A stretch of DNA of 5,284 nt from contig JAURLM010000302.1 in NCBI GenBank assembly GCA_030831265.1, positions 1 through 5,284 on the forward strand, in the 5' to 3' direction. The DNA is from Chloroflexota bacterium. GTDB lineage: Bacteria; Chloroflexota; Dehalococcoidia; Lucifugimonadales; Lucifugimonadaceae. The translations under genes were made by a program, and so were the position numbers. The notes under the pieces were generated by a model that worked only from the letters and a program-made list of their open reading frames with translations, had not been told where the DNA came from and searched no databases. This document shows positions 1 through 5,039 of the stretch, piece after piece. Numbering within the stretch: position 1 is the stretch's first letter; each line of letters begins with the position of its first letter.

Positions 1-198
1 GAGCGCATCGATTTCCTTGACGAGGTGACTCTTGCCGATACCGCCTATCGCGGGGTTGCAGGACATCTGGCCGAGTTGCTCGATGCTCTGCGTGAGAAGC
101 AGTGTGCTTACGCCCATGCGTGCGGAGGCGAGCGCCGCCTCCGTGCCGGCATGGCCGCCACCTACCACGATCACGCCATATCGGCTGGGATGATCCAC
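1..198 (-). CDS. mnmG: MnmG (GidA), tRNA uridine-5-carboxymethylaminomethyl modification enzyme, N-terminal 66 residues only
   Basis: This is the FAD-binding subunit of the MnmE-MnmG complex, which installs the aminomethyl-type modification at C5 of wobble U34 in certain tRNAs in the cytoplasm. The visible part shows the Rossmann dinucleotide-binding motif GGGHAG at residues 13-18, preceded by the beta strand VIVV. It also has the family signature QMSCNPAIGGIGKSHLVKE, with the conserved cysteine at residue 47, the same number I recall for the E. coli enzyme. That agreement supports the GTG start at 196-198, as does an AGGGAG ribosome-binding site 8 nt upstream. No ATG lies in frame nearby. 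Residue 8 is Gly where Asp is usual just before the first strand, a small oddity. The gene is cut by the left window edge; the full protein is normally about 630 residues. Its partner mnmE lies 405 bp upstream in the same direction, separated by a gap with its own apparent promoter. Confidence 0.96.
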   Translation of the reverse strand, partial: MDHPSRYGVIVVGGGHAGTEAALASARMGVSTLLLTQSIEQLGQMSCNPAIGGIGKSHLVKEIDAL

Positions 199-206
199 CT
201 TGCAAG

Positions 207-212
207 CTCCCT
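207..212 (-). promoter_or_regulatory. Ribosome-binding site of mnmG
   Basis: On the minus strand this reads AGGGAG, a good Shine-Dalgarno core, 8 nt before the GTG start codon. It decides the start, because no ATG is available at the family's usual N-terminus. Confidence 0.7.
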
Positions 213-226
213 GAAAAGGGCCGGGC

Positions 227-255
227 AGTATATCTGGCGTTTCGCCCGGTGTTCA
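227..255 (-). promoter_or_regulatory. Predicted sigma-70 promoter of mnmG
   Basis: On the minus strand, TGAACA (250-255, 4 of 6 to TTGACA) is followed after 17 bp by TATACT (227-232, 5 of 6 to TATAAT). Transcription would start near 220, giving a short leader that includes the ribosome-binding site at 207-212. The -35 element overlaps an inverted repeat at 253-279, so the promoter may be controlled there. This is a prediction from sequence alone. Confidence 0.5.
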
Positions 256-279
256 AAATTCAACCACAGTGAATTTTGA
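253..279. repeat. Perfect 10-bp AT-rich inverted repeat with 7-bp spacer
   Basis: The left arm TCAAAATTCA (253-262) and right arm TGAATTTTGA (270-279) are exact reverse complements around the spacer ACCACAG. The repeat overlaps the predicted mnmG -35 element. No T-run follows on either strand, so it does not look like a classical intrinsic terminator. The form fits an operator for a dimeric regulator, or an RNA hairpin at the end of a transcript reading through from mnmE. No binding protein can be named from the sequence. Confidence 0.6.
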
Positions 280-373
280 GCGCCCGATGGCTGAGACATC
301 TTCGGAATCGATTTATGTCTTTCCCTGGGAAGGAAGGGATCAGGATGTTGTACTTATAGAGTCGAGCAATGTG

Positions 374-563
374 TGTGGATAAGCGTTGCTTGTCCTTTCT
401 GATCATTGGGTTGCAATGGATGGAAGTCTGTGTGGACAGGGCGTCTAGCCTCTGTCCGGACGGTGCACGAGGTGTGGATACTACGGATCGCGTTGCCACG
501 GTCAGGGTAGTGGATCATTTCATCCCCAGTTTGATGAACTGTCCATGCACGTGCTGTGCACAG
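374..563 (+). promoter_or_regulatory. Cluster of same-orientation DnaA-box-like sites between mnmE and mnmG
   Basis: The site at 374-382 is TGTGGATAA, the exact complement of the DnaA box TTATCCACA. Further sites in the same orientation are TGTGGATAC at 473-481 (one mismatch), TGTGGACAG at 431-439 (two), AGTGGATCA at 509-517 (two) and TGTGCACAG at 555-563 (weak). DnaA is known to bind such 9-mers, and clusters of them mark origins, DnaA-titrating loci or DnaA-regulated promoters. One perfect and one near-perfect box in a 405-bp gap near the origin is suggestive; the weaker sites could be chance. The remainder of the 199-603 gap holds no gene I can support. Confidence 0.55.
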
Positions 564-603
564 GTTATTTCCTTTGGAGAAGCGGGACCCTCTGGAAGCG
601 GTT

Positions 604-1974
604 TTACTTTCCTATGCAGAAGCTGGAGAAAATCTTCCCGAGCAGTTCATCAGGGCTCAGTTGTCCGGTGATTTCGCCCACGCACTGTTGTGCGAGCCGT
701 AGGTCTTCAGCGAGGAGCTCGGAACCTGCCTTCGACACGAGCGTGCTTCTGGCGTCCTCGAGAGCTCCGCGTGCGCGCGCCAGAGCGTCCAGATGACGCC
801 GCCTTGCACTGAAGCCTCCTCCGCCAGAAGGTGTGAGTCCCACGATGTCCCGCAATGCAGTGCGCAGCGCATCCATGCCCGCACCGCTGAGCGCCGAAAG
901 GGCTACACAGTGATGCCTGTCTGATTTTTGGTTGCCGGGAGTTAGGCCACTCAGGTCGCACTTGTTCAGTATCACGCAGACCGGTGGCAGGTTCTGAAAG
1001 ACGCCGTGGAAGTGATCGTTCAGGATCGCATCGGGATCATCTTTCGCAGAGCTGTCCACGACCAGGAGCAGGACGTCCGCTTGTTCCGCCTCGTGCAGCG
1101 CGCGGCGGATGCCCTCCTGTTCTATTTCGTCGGGACTTTCCCGCAGACCTGCGGTGTCCGTGACGTGGATCGGTATGCCATCGATGAGGATCCGCTCCCG
1201 GATCAGGTCTCGTGTAGTACCCGGTATGGCGCTTACGATCGCGACACTGTCACCGGCAAGTGCGTTCAGCAGGCTGGATTTTCCGGCGTTTGGTTTTCCG
1301 GCTATCAGCACATTCATTCCGTCGCGTAAAAGCCTCCCGGATCTCGCTGTGTTCTCGATCGTCGCGATACGAGCCAGCAGCGTATCTATCTGCTCGAGTA
1401 CATCATGGTCTGCAAGGGAGTCAATGTCCTCCTCGGGGAAGTCGATGCACGCTTCCACCAGCATCCGCAGCTGCGTGAGTTCATCGACGAGCGGAGTGAC
1501 CTCGGCGGAGAAGGCGCCCTCTATGCTCCTCATGGCACCGCGGGCAGCTTCCCTGCTGGCTGCGTCTATGAGGTCTGCGATCGCCTCGGCTTGTGTGAGA
1601 TCTATCTTCCCGTTCAGGTACGCCCGTTCACTGAATTCACCGGGCCTTGCCAGGCGTGCGCCCTCTGCAAGCGCTCGCTCCAGCAGCATATCGAGTACCA
1701 CAGGACCACCGTGGCCTTGGAGCTCAATGACATCGTCACCGGTGAAGCTCGCAGGACCTGGGAAGAAGAGCGCGATCCCCGAGTCGATGGCACGGCCGCC
1801 CTGATCAAGGAAAGAGGTGAATATAGCCTTTCGGGGTGGGATGGTTCTTCGGGTGATTTCAGCCCCGATCCTGGCTGCGCCTGGTCCGGAAATACGGACT
1901 ATGCCGACGCCGCCCCGTCCGGGCGCGGTCGCGATCGCTGCGATCGTTTCCCCGCCTGGCGATACGAACTGCAT
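604..1974 (-). CDS. mnmE: MnmE (TrmE/ThdF), tRNA modification GTPase
   Basis: MnmE is a potassium-stimulated dimeric GTPase that works with MnmG to modify wobble U34 of tRNAs, using a folate-derived one-carbon unit. The protein is 456 residues, the usual family length. The N-terminal folate-binding and dimerisation domain (about 1-118) begins with a typical segment containing ETIAAIATAPGRGGVGIVRI. A helical domain follows, split around an inserted Ras-like G domain (about 218-375). The G domain has the P-loop GKPNAGKS at 226-233, TTRD at 253-256, DTAG at 273-276 and NKCD at 337-340. The C-terminus is the hallmark FCIGK at 452-456, whose cysteine is essential in the family. All expected motifs are intact. 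The ATG lies 3 bp after the yidC stop, so it is probably translated from the yidC transcript; no strong ribosome-binding site is visible. It is the last gene of the rpmH operon. Confidence 0.98.
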   Translation of the reverse strand: MQFVSPGGETIAAIATAPGRGGVGIVRISGPGAARIGAEITRRTIPPRKAIFTSFLDQGGRAIDSGIALFFPGPASFTGDDVIELQGHGGPVVLDMLLERALAEGARLARPGEFSERAYLNGKIDLTQAEAIADLIDAASREAARGAMRSIEGAFSAEVTPLVDELTQLRMLVEACIDFPEEDIDSLADHDVLEQIDTLLARIATIENTARSGRLLRDGMNVLIAGKPNAGKSSLLNALAGDSVAIVSAIPGTTRDLIRERILIDGIPIHVTDTAGLRESPDEIEQEGIRRALHEAEQADVLLLVVDSSAKDDPDAILNDHFHGVFQNLPPVCVILNKCDLSGLTPGNQKSDRHHCVALSALSGAGMDALRTALRDIVGLTPSGGGGFSARRRHLDALARARGALEDARSTLVSKAGSELLAEDLRLAQQCVGEITGQLSPDELLGKIFSSFCIGK

Positions 1975-1977
1975 TGC

Positions 1978-3720
1978 TCAGGGTTCTTGTTCGATTCGCT
2001 TCGTGATGACCCACTGCTGCGCGATGGACAGCACGTTGTTCACCAACCAGTAGAGAACCAGTCCTGCCGGGAAGAACAAAAAGAAAACAGTGAAGATGAT
2101 CGGCATGAACTGCATCACCTTTGCCTGCATCGGGTCGGGTGGAGGCGGGTTCAATGTCTGCTGGTAGTACATGGATGCACCCATCAGCAACGGCAGGACG
2201 AAGTAGGGGTCCATCACGGAGAGATCGCGTATCCATCCTCCCAGAGGTGCTTGCCGTAGTTCTACGCTTTCAAGGAGAACCCAGTAGAGCGACAGGAAGA
2301 CGGGCATCTGTATCAGGATGGGAAGGCATCCGCCCAGCGGGTTCACCTTCTCGCGACGATAGAGATCCATGGTCTCTTGCGAGAGTTTCTGCCGATCGTC
2401 TCCGTAGCGGTCGCGCAGCTCAAGCATCTTCGGCTGCAGCTTCCGCATCTTCGCCATCGACTTGTAGCTTGCTGCCGAGAGATGAAAGAAGGCGCCTTTC
2501 ACGAGCAGCGTCAGCATGACAATGGCGACACCCCAGTTGCCGGCCCCGCTGCCGATGTCGATCACCGATCCGAATGCATGCAGTTCGCCGGTAGCGAAGA
2601 AGTGCAACAGCGCGAAGAGCGGCTGCGCGATCCACCAGAGCCATCCGTAGTCGACCGTCAGATCCAGTCCGGGTGAAATCTTGAAAAGGGTGTACTGGTC
2701 TTTGGGGCCGGCATAGAAGCGTGCTCCGAGAGTGGCTGTTCCTCCTGGTTGGACGGATACAAGAGGGCTCGTGAAGCGGGCAATGTTGTAGCCGGAGTCG
2801 CTGCGTAGCATATCGATGCGGTTGGTTTGGGAGTCCACCGGAATCCACGCGCTGACGAAATAATGCTGCACCAGCGCGACCCAGCCACCCGTCGTTTGTG
2901 CCGAATAGGGCTCGTCGGCCAGGTCGTCGAACTTGTGCTTGAGGTACTTCTCCTCGGCGGTGCGGCTCGCGAATCCTACGAAGGGCTGTATGCCCAATGC
3001 ACCGCCGGTTGCGCTGGGGTCAGGTGCATCGTCGCGGCGGAGCTGGCCGAACAGCGCCGCCTGCCACGTCTGGTGGCTGCCGTTGGTAACGGCGTAGTCG
3101 AGCTCCGTAACGTAAGAGCCGCGCATGAAGGTGTAACGCTTTTCCAGTTTCACGCCGCTGTCGGCGGTGTGCCTGAGCGTGACCACAAGCCGATCCTGTT
3201 TGTCTTGCAGCGCCCATGATGCGTGGTCGCTTGTGAAGCGCGGTCGGCCTTTGGCCGTGTCAGTACCGTTCGGCCCTATGAGTCCGCTCTGCGCGGTGTA
3301 GTTACGGTCGCTGTCCTGCTGCAGCAGCTTGAACGGGCGGTCGGCACGGCCGAGCTCGGCATGGAATTTCGGAAGGGAGACGGCAACGATGTCCCCGCCA
3401 ACAAGGGAGATCTGAACGAGAAGAGTGTCGGTGGTGACCTGTATCAGTTCGCCGGCAGCCTTGGGCGCAGCAGGAGCCTCATGCGCTGTTGGCTGCGTGG
3501 GCGCGGTCGGAAGGTCTGTGGTTGCTGGCGCTGAAGCTTCTCCCACCAACTCCGCGGCGGCCGTCGGAGTCGGATCTTCTGACTGTGAAACGTTTTGCCG
3601 GGCTTCCGCAGCAAGCGTCCGCCCCGTCGAGTGCTCCATCCGGAACGCGTTCCACTCCACCAGCGTCATCCAGCCGACAAGCGCAAGAGCGATCATGAGT
3701 GCGTAGCGCTGGATGTCCAT
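1978..3720 (-). CDS. yidC: YidC, inner-membrane protein insertase (Oxa1 family)
   Basis: YidC inserts and folds inner-membrane proteins, alone or with SecYEG. At 580 residues it is somewhat longer than the 548 of E. coli. An N-terminal membrane segment (about 5-24) is followed by an Ala/Pro/Thr-rich periplasmic linker (about 44-90) and the large P1 domain (about 90-350). An amphipathic segment containing WLWWIAQPLFALLHFF follows. The conserved five-helix core is TM2 about 396-415, TM3 about 462-484, TM4 about 505-521, TM5 about 536-553 and TM6 about 554-573. The cytosolic C1 hairpin (about 416-460) carries SMAKMRKLQPKM and EKVNPLGGC. The positive charge in the hydrophilic groove, Arg366 in E. 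coli, is Lys408 here, a common substitution. The segment 370-393 is about 14 residues longer than I recall for E. coli. The ATG overlaps the yidD stop as TGATG, suggesting translational coupling. Confidence 0.98.
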   Translation of the reverse strand: MDIQRYALMIALALVGWMTLVEWNAFRMEHSTGRTLAAEARQNVSQSEDPTPTAAAELVGEASAPATTDLPTAPTQPTAHEAPAAPKAAGELIQVTTDTLLVQISLVGGDIVAVSLPKFHAELGRADRPFKLLQQDSDRNYTAQSGLIGPNGTDTAKGRPRFTSDHASWALQDKQDRLVVTLRHTADSGVKLEKRYTFMRGSYVTELDYAVTNGSHQTWQAALFGQLRRDDAPDPSATGGALGIQPFVGFASRTAEEKYLKHKFDDLADEPYSAQTTGGWVALVQHYFVSAWIPVDSQTNRIDMLRSDSGYNIARFTSPLVSVQPGGTATLGARFYAGPKDQYTLFKISPGLDLTVDYGWLWWIAQPLFALLHFFATGELHAFGSVIDIGSGAGNWGVAIVMLTLLVKGAFFHLSAASYKSMAKMRKLQPKMLELRDRYGDDRQKLSQETMDLYRREKVNPLGGCLPILIQMPVFLSLYWVLLESVELRQAPLGGWIRDLSVMDPYFVLPLLMGASMYYQQTLNPPPPDPMQAKVMQFMPIIFTVFFLFFPAGLVLYWLVNNVLSIAQQWVITKRIEQEP

Positions 3721-4013
3721 CAGTGGGATATGTCCGTTCGTGATGTGTGCCCAATCGGCGGCACGGGATCGTAACCGCCCTCAGCCCAAGGATGACAGCG
3801 GCTGATGCGCCAGACGGTCAACCACGATCCCCGGAGTGCGCCGTGTGACAGCAACGCGTCACGGCCATAGCAGGAGCACGTGGGATGAAATCTGCATTGA
3901 TTTCCGATAAGCGGACTCAGGAAGAACCGATAGGCGTCGACAAGCCCGACAAGCAGTCTGACGAGGAAACCGGTGTCGGGGCTGATGGCGCGCGCTTCAG
4001 GAGTCGGGTCCAT
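3720..4013 (-). CDS. yidD: YidD, membrane protein insertion efficiency factor
   Basis: YidD is a small inner-membrane-associated protein reported to aid YidC-dependent insertion. The 97-residue product carries the family core: an amphipathic start (LVRLLVGLVDAYRFFLSPL, residues 18-36), then CRFHPTCSCYGRDALLSHGALRG with the conserved cysteines, then RCHPWAEGGYDPVPP. The usual family start lies just before the amphipathic helix. Here the only start codon in that stretch is an ATG 17 codons upstream, so the protein has an N-terminal extension (MDPTPEARAISPDTGF). That extension lies inside the 3' end of rnpA, giving a 97-bp overlap in a different frame. The stop overlaps the yidC ATG by one base (TGATG). 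A weak AAGG about 11 nt upstream of the ATG may serve as ribosome-binding site. The motifs make the assignment secure; the start is less so. Confidence 0.95.
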   Translation of the reverse strand: MDPTPEARAISPDTGFLVRLLVGLVDAYRFFLSPLIGNQCRFHPTCSCYGRDALLSHGALRGSWLTVWRISRCHPWAEGGYDPVPPIGHTSRTDISH

Positions 4014-4339
4014 AGGGTGTCGAGCCTTTGCCGGATCCCGTCGTTGTCGAGTTCGTCAATTCCCTTGCGGGCAAGAATCACGATGTCCATCGAGGCGATT
4101 GCATGCTGATGCAACCGGAAAAACTCTCTTACCTGGCGTTTGAAGCGGTTTCTGCCCGTAGCGAGCTTCGACGCTTTTTTTGGAGCAACCACGCCGATGC
4201 GCGAACCGCCGGTTAGGCGGGGTCTCGCAAGAAGAAGCAGCTCTCCGGCAGAGAAACGCAAAGGAGGGTTGTCGAACACGCCCTTGAATTCGGCGGGTCT
4301 CAGTAACCGCGCCTGCTTCGGAAAAGCGTGGGACCCCAT
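3917..4339 (-). CDS. rnpA: RnpA, protein component of ribonuclease P
   Basis: RnpA is the basic protein cofactor of RNase P. It binds the catalytic RNA and pre-tRNA leaders so that tRNA 5' ends can be matured. The RNP signature is seen as KLATGRNRFKRQVREFFRLHQ, preceded by RIGVVAPKKASKLA. I chose the ATG at 4337-4339 because the N-terminus MGSHAFPKQARLLRP then lines up with the E. coli start MVKLAFPRELRLLTP. A TTG at 4351 would add four residues and cannot be excluded. No strong ribosome-binding site is well placed for either. The protein is 140 residues against 119 in E. coli. The excess is a Ser/Pro-rich C-terminal tail (from about APSAPTPVSSS) encoded where yidD overlaps in another frame. 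It lies 22 bp after rpmH, the conserved neighbour. Confidence 0.95.
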   Translation of the reverse strand: MGSHAFPKQARLLRPAEFKGVFDNPPLRFSAGELLLLARPRLTGGSRIGVVAPKKASKLATGRNRFKRQVREFFRLHQHAIASMDIVILARKGIDELDNDGIRQRLDTLWTRLLKRAPSAPTPVSSSDCLSGLSTPIGSS

Positions 4340-4361
4340 GCATGCGCGCAAGGCCTGGCTG

Positions 4362-4496
4362 TCAGGCGGTCAGCCGCTTGCGGCCTTTTGCGCGGCGCCG
4401 AGCGAGAACGATACGACCGTTGCGCGTAGCCATGCGCGCACGGAAACCGTGGGTGCGCTTGCGCTTGAGATTGCTGGGCTGGAATGTGCGCTTCAT
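4362..4496 (-). CDS. rpmH: 50S ribosomal protein L34
   Basis: L34 is a very small, highly basic protein of the large ribosomal subunit. The 44-residue product, too short for routine ORF lists, starts MKRTFQPSNLKRKRTHGFRA, continues RMATRNGRIVLARRRAKGRK and ends RLTA, the full-length family pattern. The ATG at 4494-4496 is preceded 9 nt upstream by AAGG. It is the first gene of the leftward operon rpmH-rnpA-yidD-yidC-mnmE and faces away from dnaA across the origin. Confidence 0.98.
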   Translation of the reverse strand: MKRTFQPSNLKRKRTHGFRARMATRNGRIVLARRRAKGRKRLTA

Positions 4497-4505
4497 CGGA
4501 TGCTG

Positions 4506-4509
4506 CCTT
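4506..4509 (-). promoter_or_regulatory. Ribosome-binding site of rpmH
   Basis: AAGG on the minus strand, 9 nt before the rpmH ATG. It is a short but well-spaced Shine-Dalgarno match. Confidence 0.55.
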
Positions 4510-4538
4510 GATCTGCGGCGGAAACCAAAAGGGGGCGC

Positions 4539-4568
4539 AGTCTATTGAAGATAGAGTTGTCTGGTAAA
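4539..4568 (-). promoter_or_regulatory. Possible promoter of the rpmH operon
   Basis: On the minus strand, TTTACC (4563-4568) is followed after 18 bp by TAGACT (4539-4544), each 4 of 6 to the sigma-70 consensus. The position, about 40 bp before the rpmH ATG, fits. The match is weak, and a 5-bp inverted repeat (TCTAT/ATAGA, 4541-4555) overlaps it. A promoter is expected somewhere here because rpmH heads the operon. Confidence 0.3.
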
Positions 4569-4888
4569 CCCGTATGGCCACGTCGCAGTCGGGAATTTTC
4601 CTGTTCGGTGCGCGCGGTCGGTCTGGGCGTGACACGGATCAGCCGGCCGGCATCGGCGCACGTCCCATGTGGACATCTTGGGCAAGTCCTTGAATTGTGT
4701 GTTGTTCCTCGAGAAACAAGGTGTGGATCTGTGGTTGGTTGCTTGTGCCAGCTTTCAGCGGGGTACGGTCAAGCCCACGTATTGCCCACGGGATCGGCAC
4801 ACGATTTCCAGAACTTATATACATGTTATGCACAGTTTTGTTGGCTTGAACACCAGGTCGACCTCGAAGAAGATCCCGCGTTCCGTCC

Positions 4889-4932
4889 AAAAATAACTTT
4901 TTAAAACATAGTCTTATAAAATAATGACTTTT
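4889..4932. other. AT-rich segment, probable DNA unwinding element of oriC
   Basis: Of 44 bases, 38 are A or T, in sharp contrast to the GC-rich surroundings. It contains an imperfect direct repeat: AAAATAA followed by CTTTT at 4890-4901, and AAAATAA, TGA, then CTTTT at 4918-4932. The order, reading leftward, is consensus DnaA box (4945-4953), short GC-rich spacer (4935-4944), then AT-rich DNA. That matches the known layout of bacterial origin unwinding regions. Function is inferred. Confidence 0.65.
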
Positions 4933-4946
4933 CTTGGGCGTCCATG

Positions 4947-4975
4947 TGGATAACACCTGTGGACAACGTTAGAAT
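4947..4975 (+). promoter_or_regulatory. Predicted dnaA promoter overlapping DnaA boxes
   Basis: TGGATA (4947-4952, 4 of 6 to TTGACA) and TAGAAT (4970-4975, 5 of 6 to TATAAT) are 17 bp apart. The -35 element lies inside the consensus DnaA box at 4945-4953, and the one-mismatch box at 4958-4966 lies in the spacer. Transcription would start near 4982, giving a leader of about 58 nt. DnaA bound here should block RNA polymerase, which fits the known autoregulation of dnaA in other bacteria. Confidence 0.45.
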
Positions 4976-5025
4976 ATGCGCGCCCGGGTTTTCCACGGAT
5001 AAGACAGGACCCGAAAGGCAACGCT

Positions 5026-5030
5026 AAGGA
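5026..5030 (+). promoter_or_regulatory. Ribosome-binding site of dnaA
   Basis: AAGGA lies 9 nt before the ATG at 5040-5042. It is a strong Shine-Dalgarno match at suitable spacing and supports that start. Confidence 0.75.
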
Positions 5031-5039
5031 ATACCTTTG

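Larger units (their letters stand above)
4668..4997. other. oriC: Presumed chromosomal replication origin (oriC), rpmH-dnaA intergenic region
   Basis: The gene-free stretch 4497-5039 lies between divergent rpmH and dnaA, where Pseudomonas-type origins are known to sit. DnaA boxes seen are TGTGGATAA at 4945-4953 (exact consensus), TTATGCACA at 4826-4834 (exact to TTATNCACA, opposite orientation), TGTGGACAA at 4958-4966 (one mismatch) and TTATATACA at 4815-4823 (one mismatch to TTATNCACA). Weaker ones are TGTGGACAT at 4668-4676, TGTGGATCT at 4722-4730 and TTTTCCACG at 4989-4997. An AT-rich segment lies at 4889-4932. Flanking genes all point outward, as expected at a bidirectional origin. The box-bearing limits given are approximate. 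The part nearer rpmH (4569-4667) is GC-rich and shows only a GCCGGCCGGC palindrome at 4642-4651. Confidence 0.85.

Noticed and set aside
260..499. A 79-codon minus-strand open frame in the same gap
   Set aside because: No recognisable family, no good ribosome-binding site, and it overlaps the DnaA-box-like sites and the start of the inverted repeat.
547..563. Adjacent palindromes GCACGTGC and CTGTGCACAG considered as an mnmE terminator
   Set aside because: The stems are short, no T-tract follows on the minus strand, and they sit about 45 bp past the mnmE stop. The second is better described as a weak DnaA-box-like site.
369..671. A 100-codon plus-strand open frame in the mnmE-mnmG gap
   Set aside because: It runs into the antisense of the mnmE C-terminus and has no family resemblance. 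Its repeated VD dipeptides come from translating the TGTGGA cores of DnaA-box-like sites that happen to share a reading phase.
1405..2259. A 284-codon open frame on the plus strand, and a 231-codon one at 1109-1804
   Set aside because: Both lie antisense to mnmE and the end of yidC, whose motifs and lengths are certain. The translations show no recognisable family and look like GC-driven shadow frames.
4300..4635. A 111-codon minus-strand frame overlapping rpmH
   Set aside because: It is a different frame over the certain L34 gene and runs through its upstream region; the product is compositionally odd and unrecognisable.
4642..4651. GCCGGCCGGC palindrome considered as a terminator
   Set aside because: There is no T-run on either side, and a terminator between two divergent promoters has no obvious role. 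Such palindromes are common in GC-rich DNA.
4637..4875. GATC sites in the origin region considered as a Dam/SeqA-type cluster
   Set aside because: Only four GATC sites were counted in about 240 bp, and a similar number is found in the mnmE-mnmG gap, far below the density of the E. coli origin.
4545..4956. Open frames across the rpmH-dnaA gap (plus 4545-4904, minus 4639-4956)
   Set aside because: They cross the DnaA boxes and AT-rich segment of the presumed origin, lack family resemblance and overlap each other on opposite strands.
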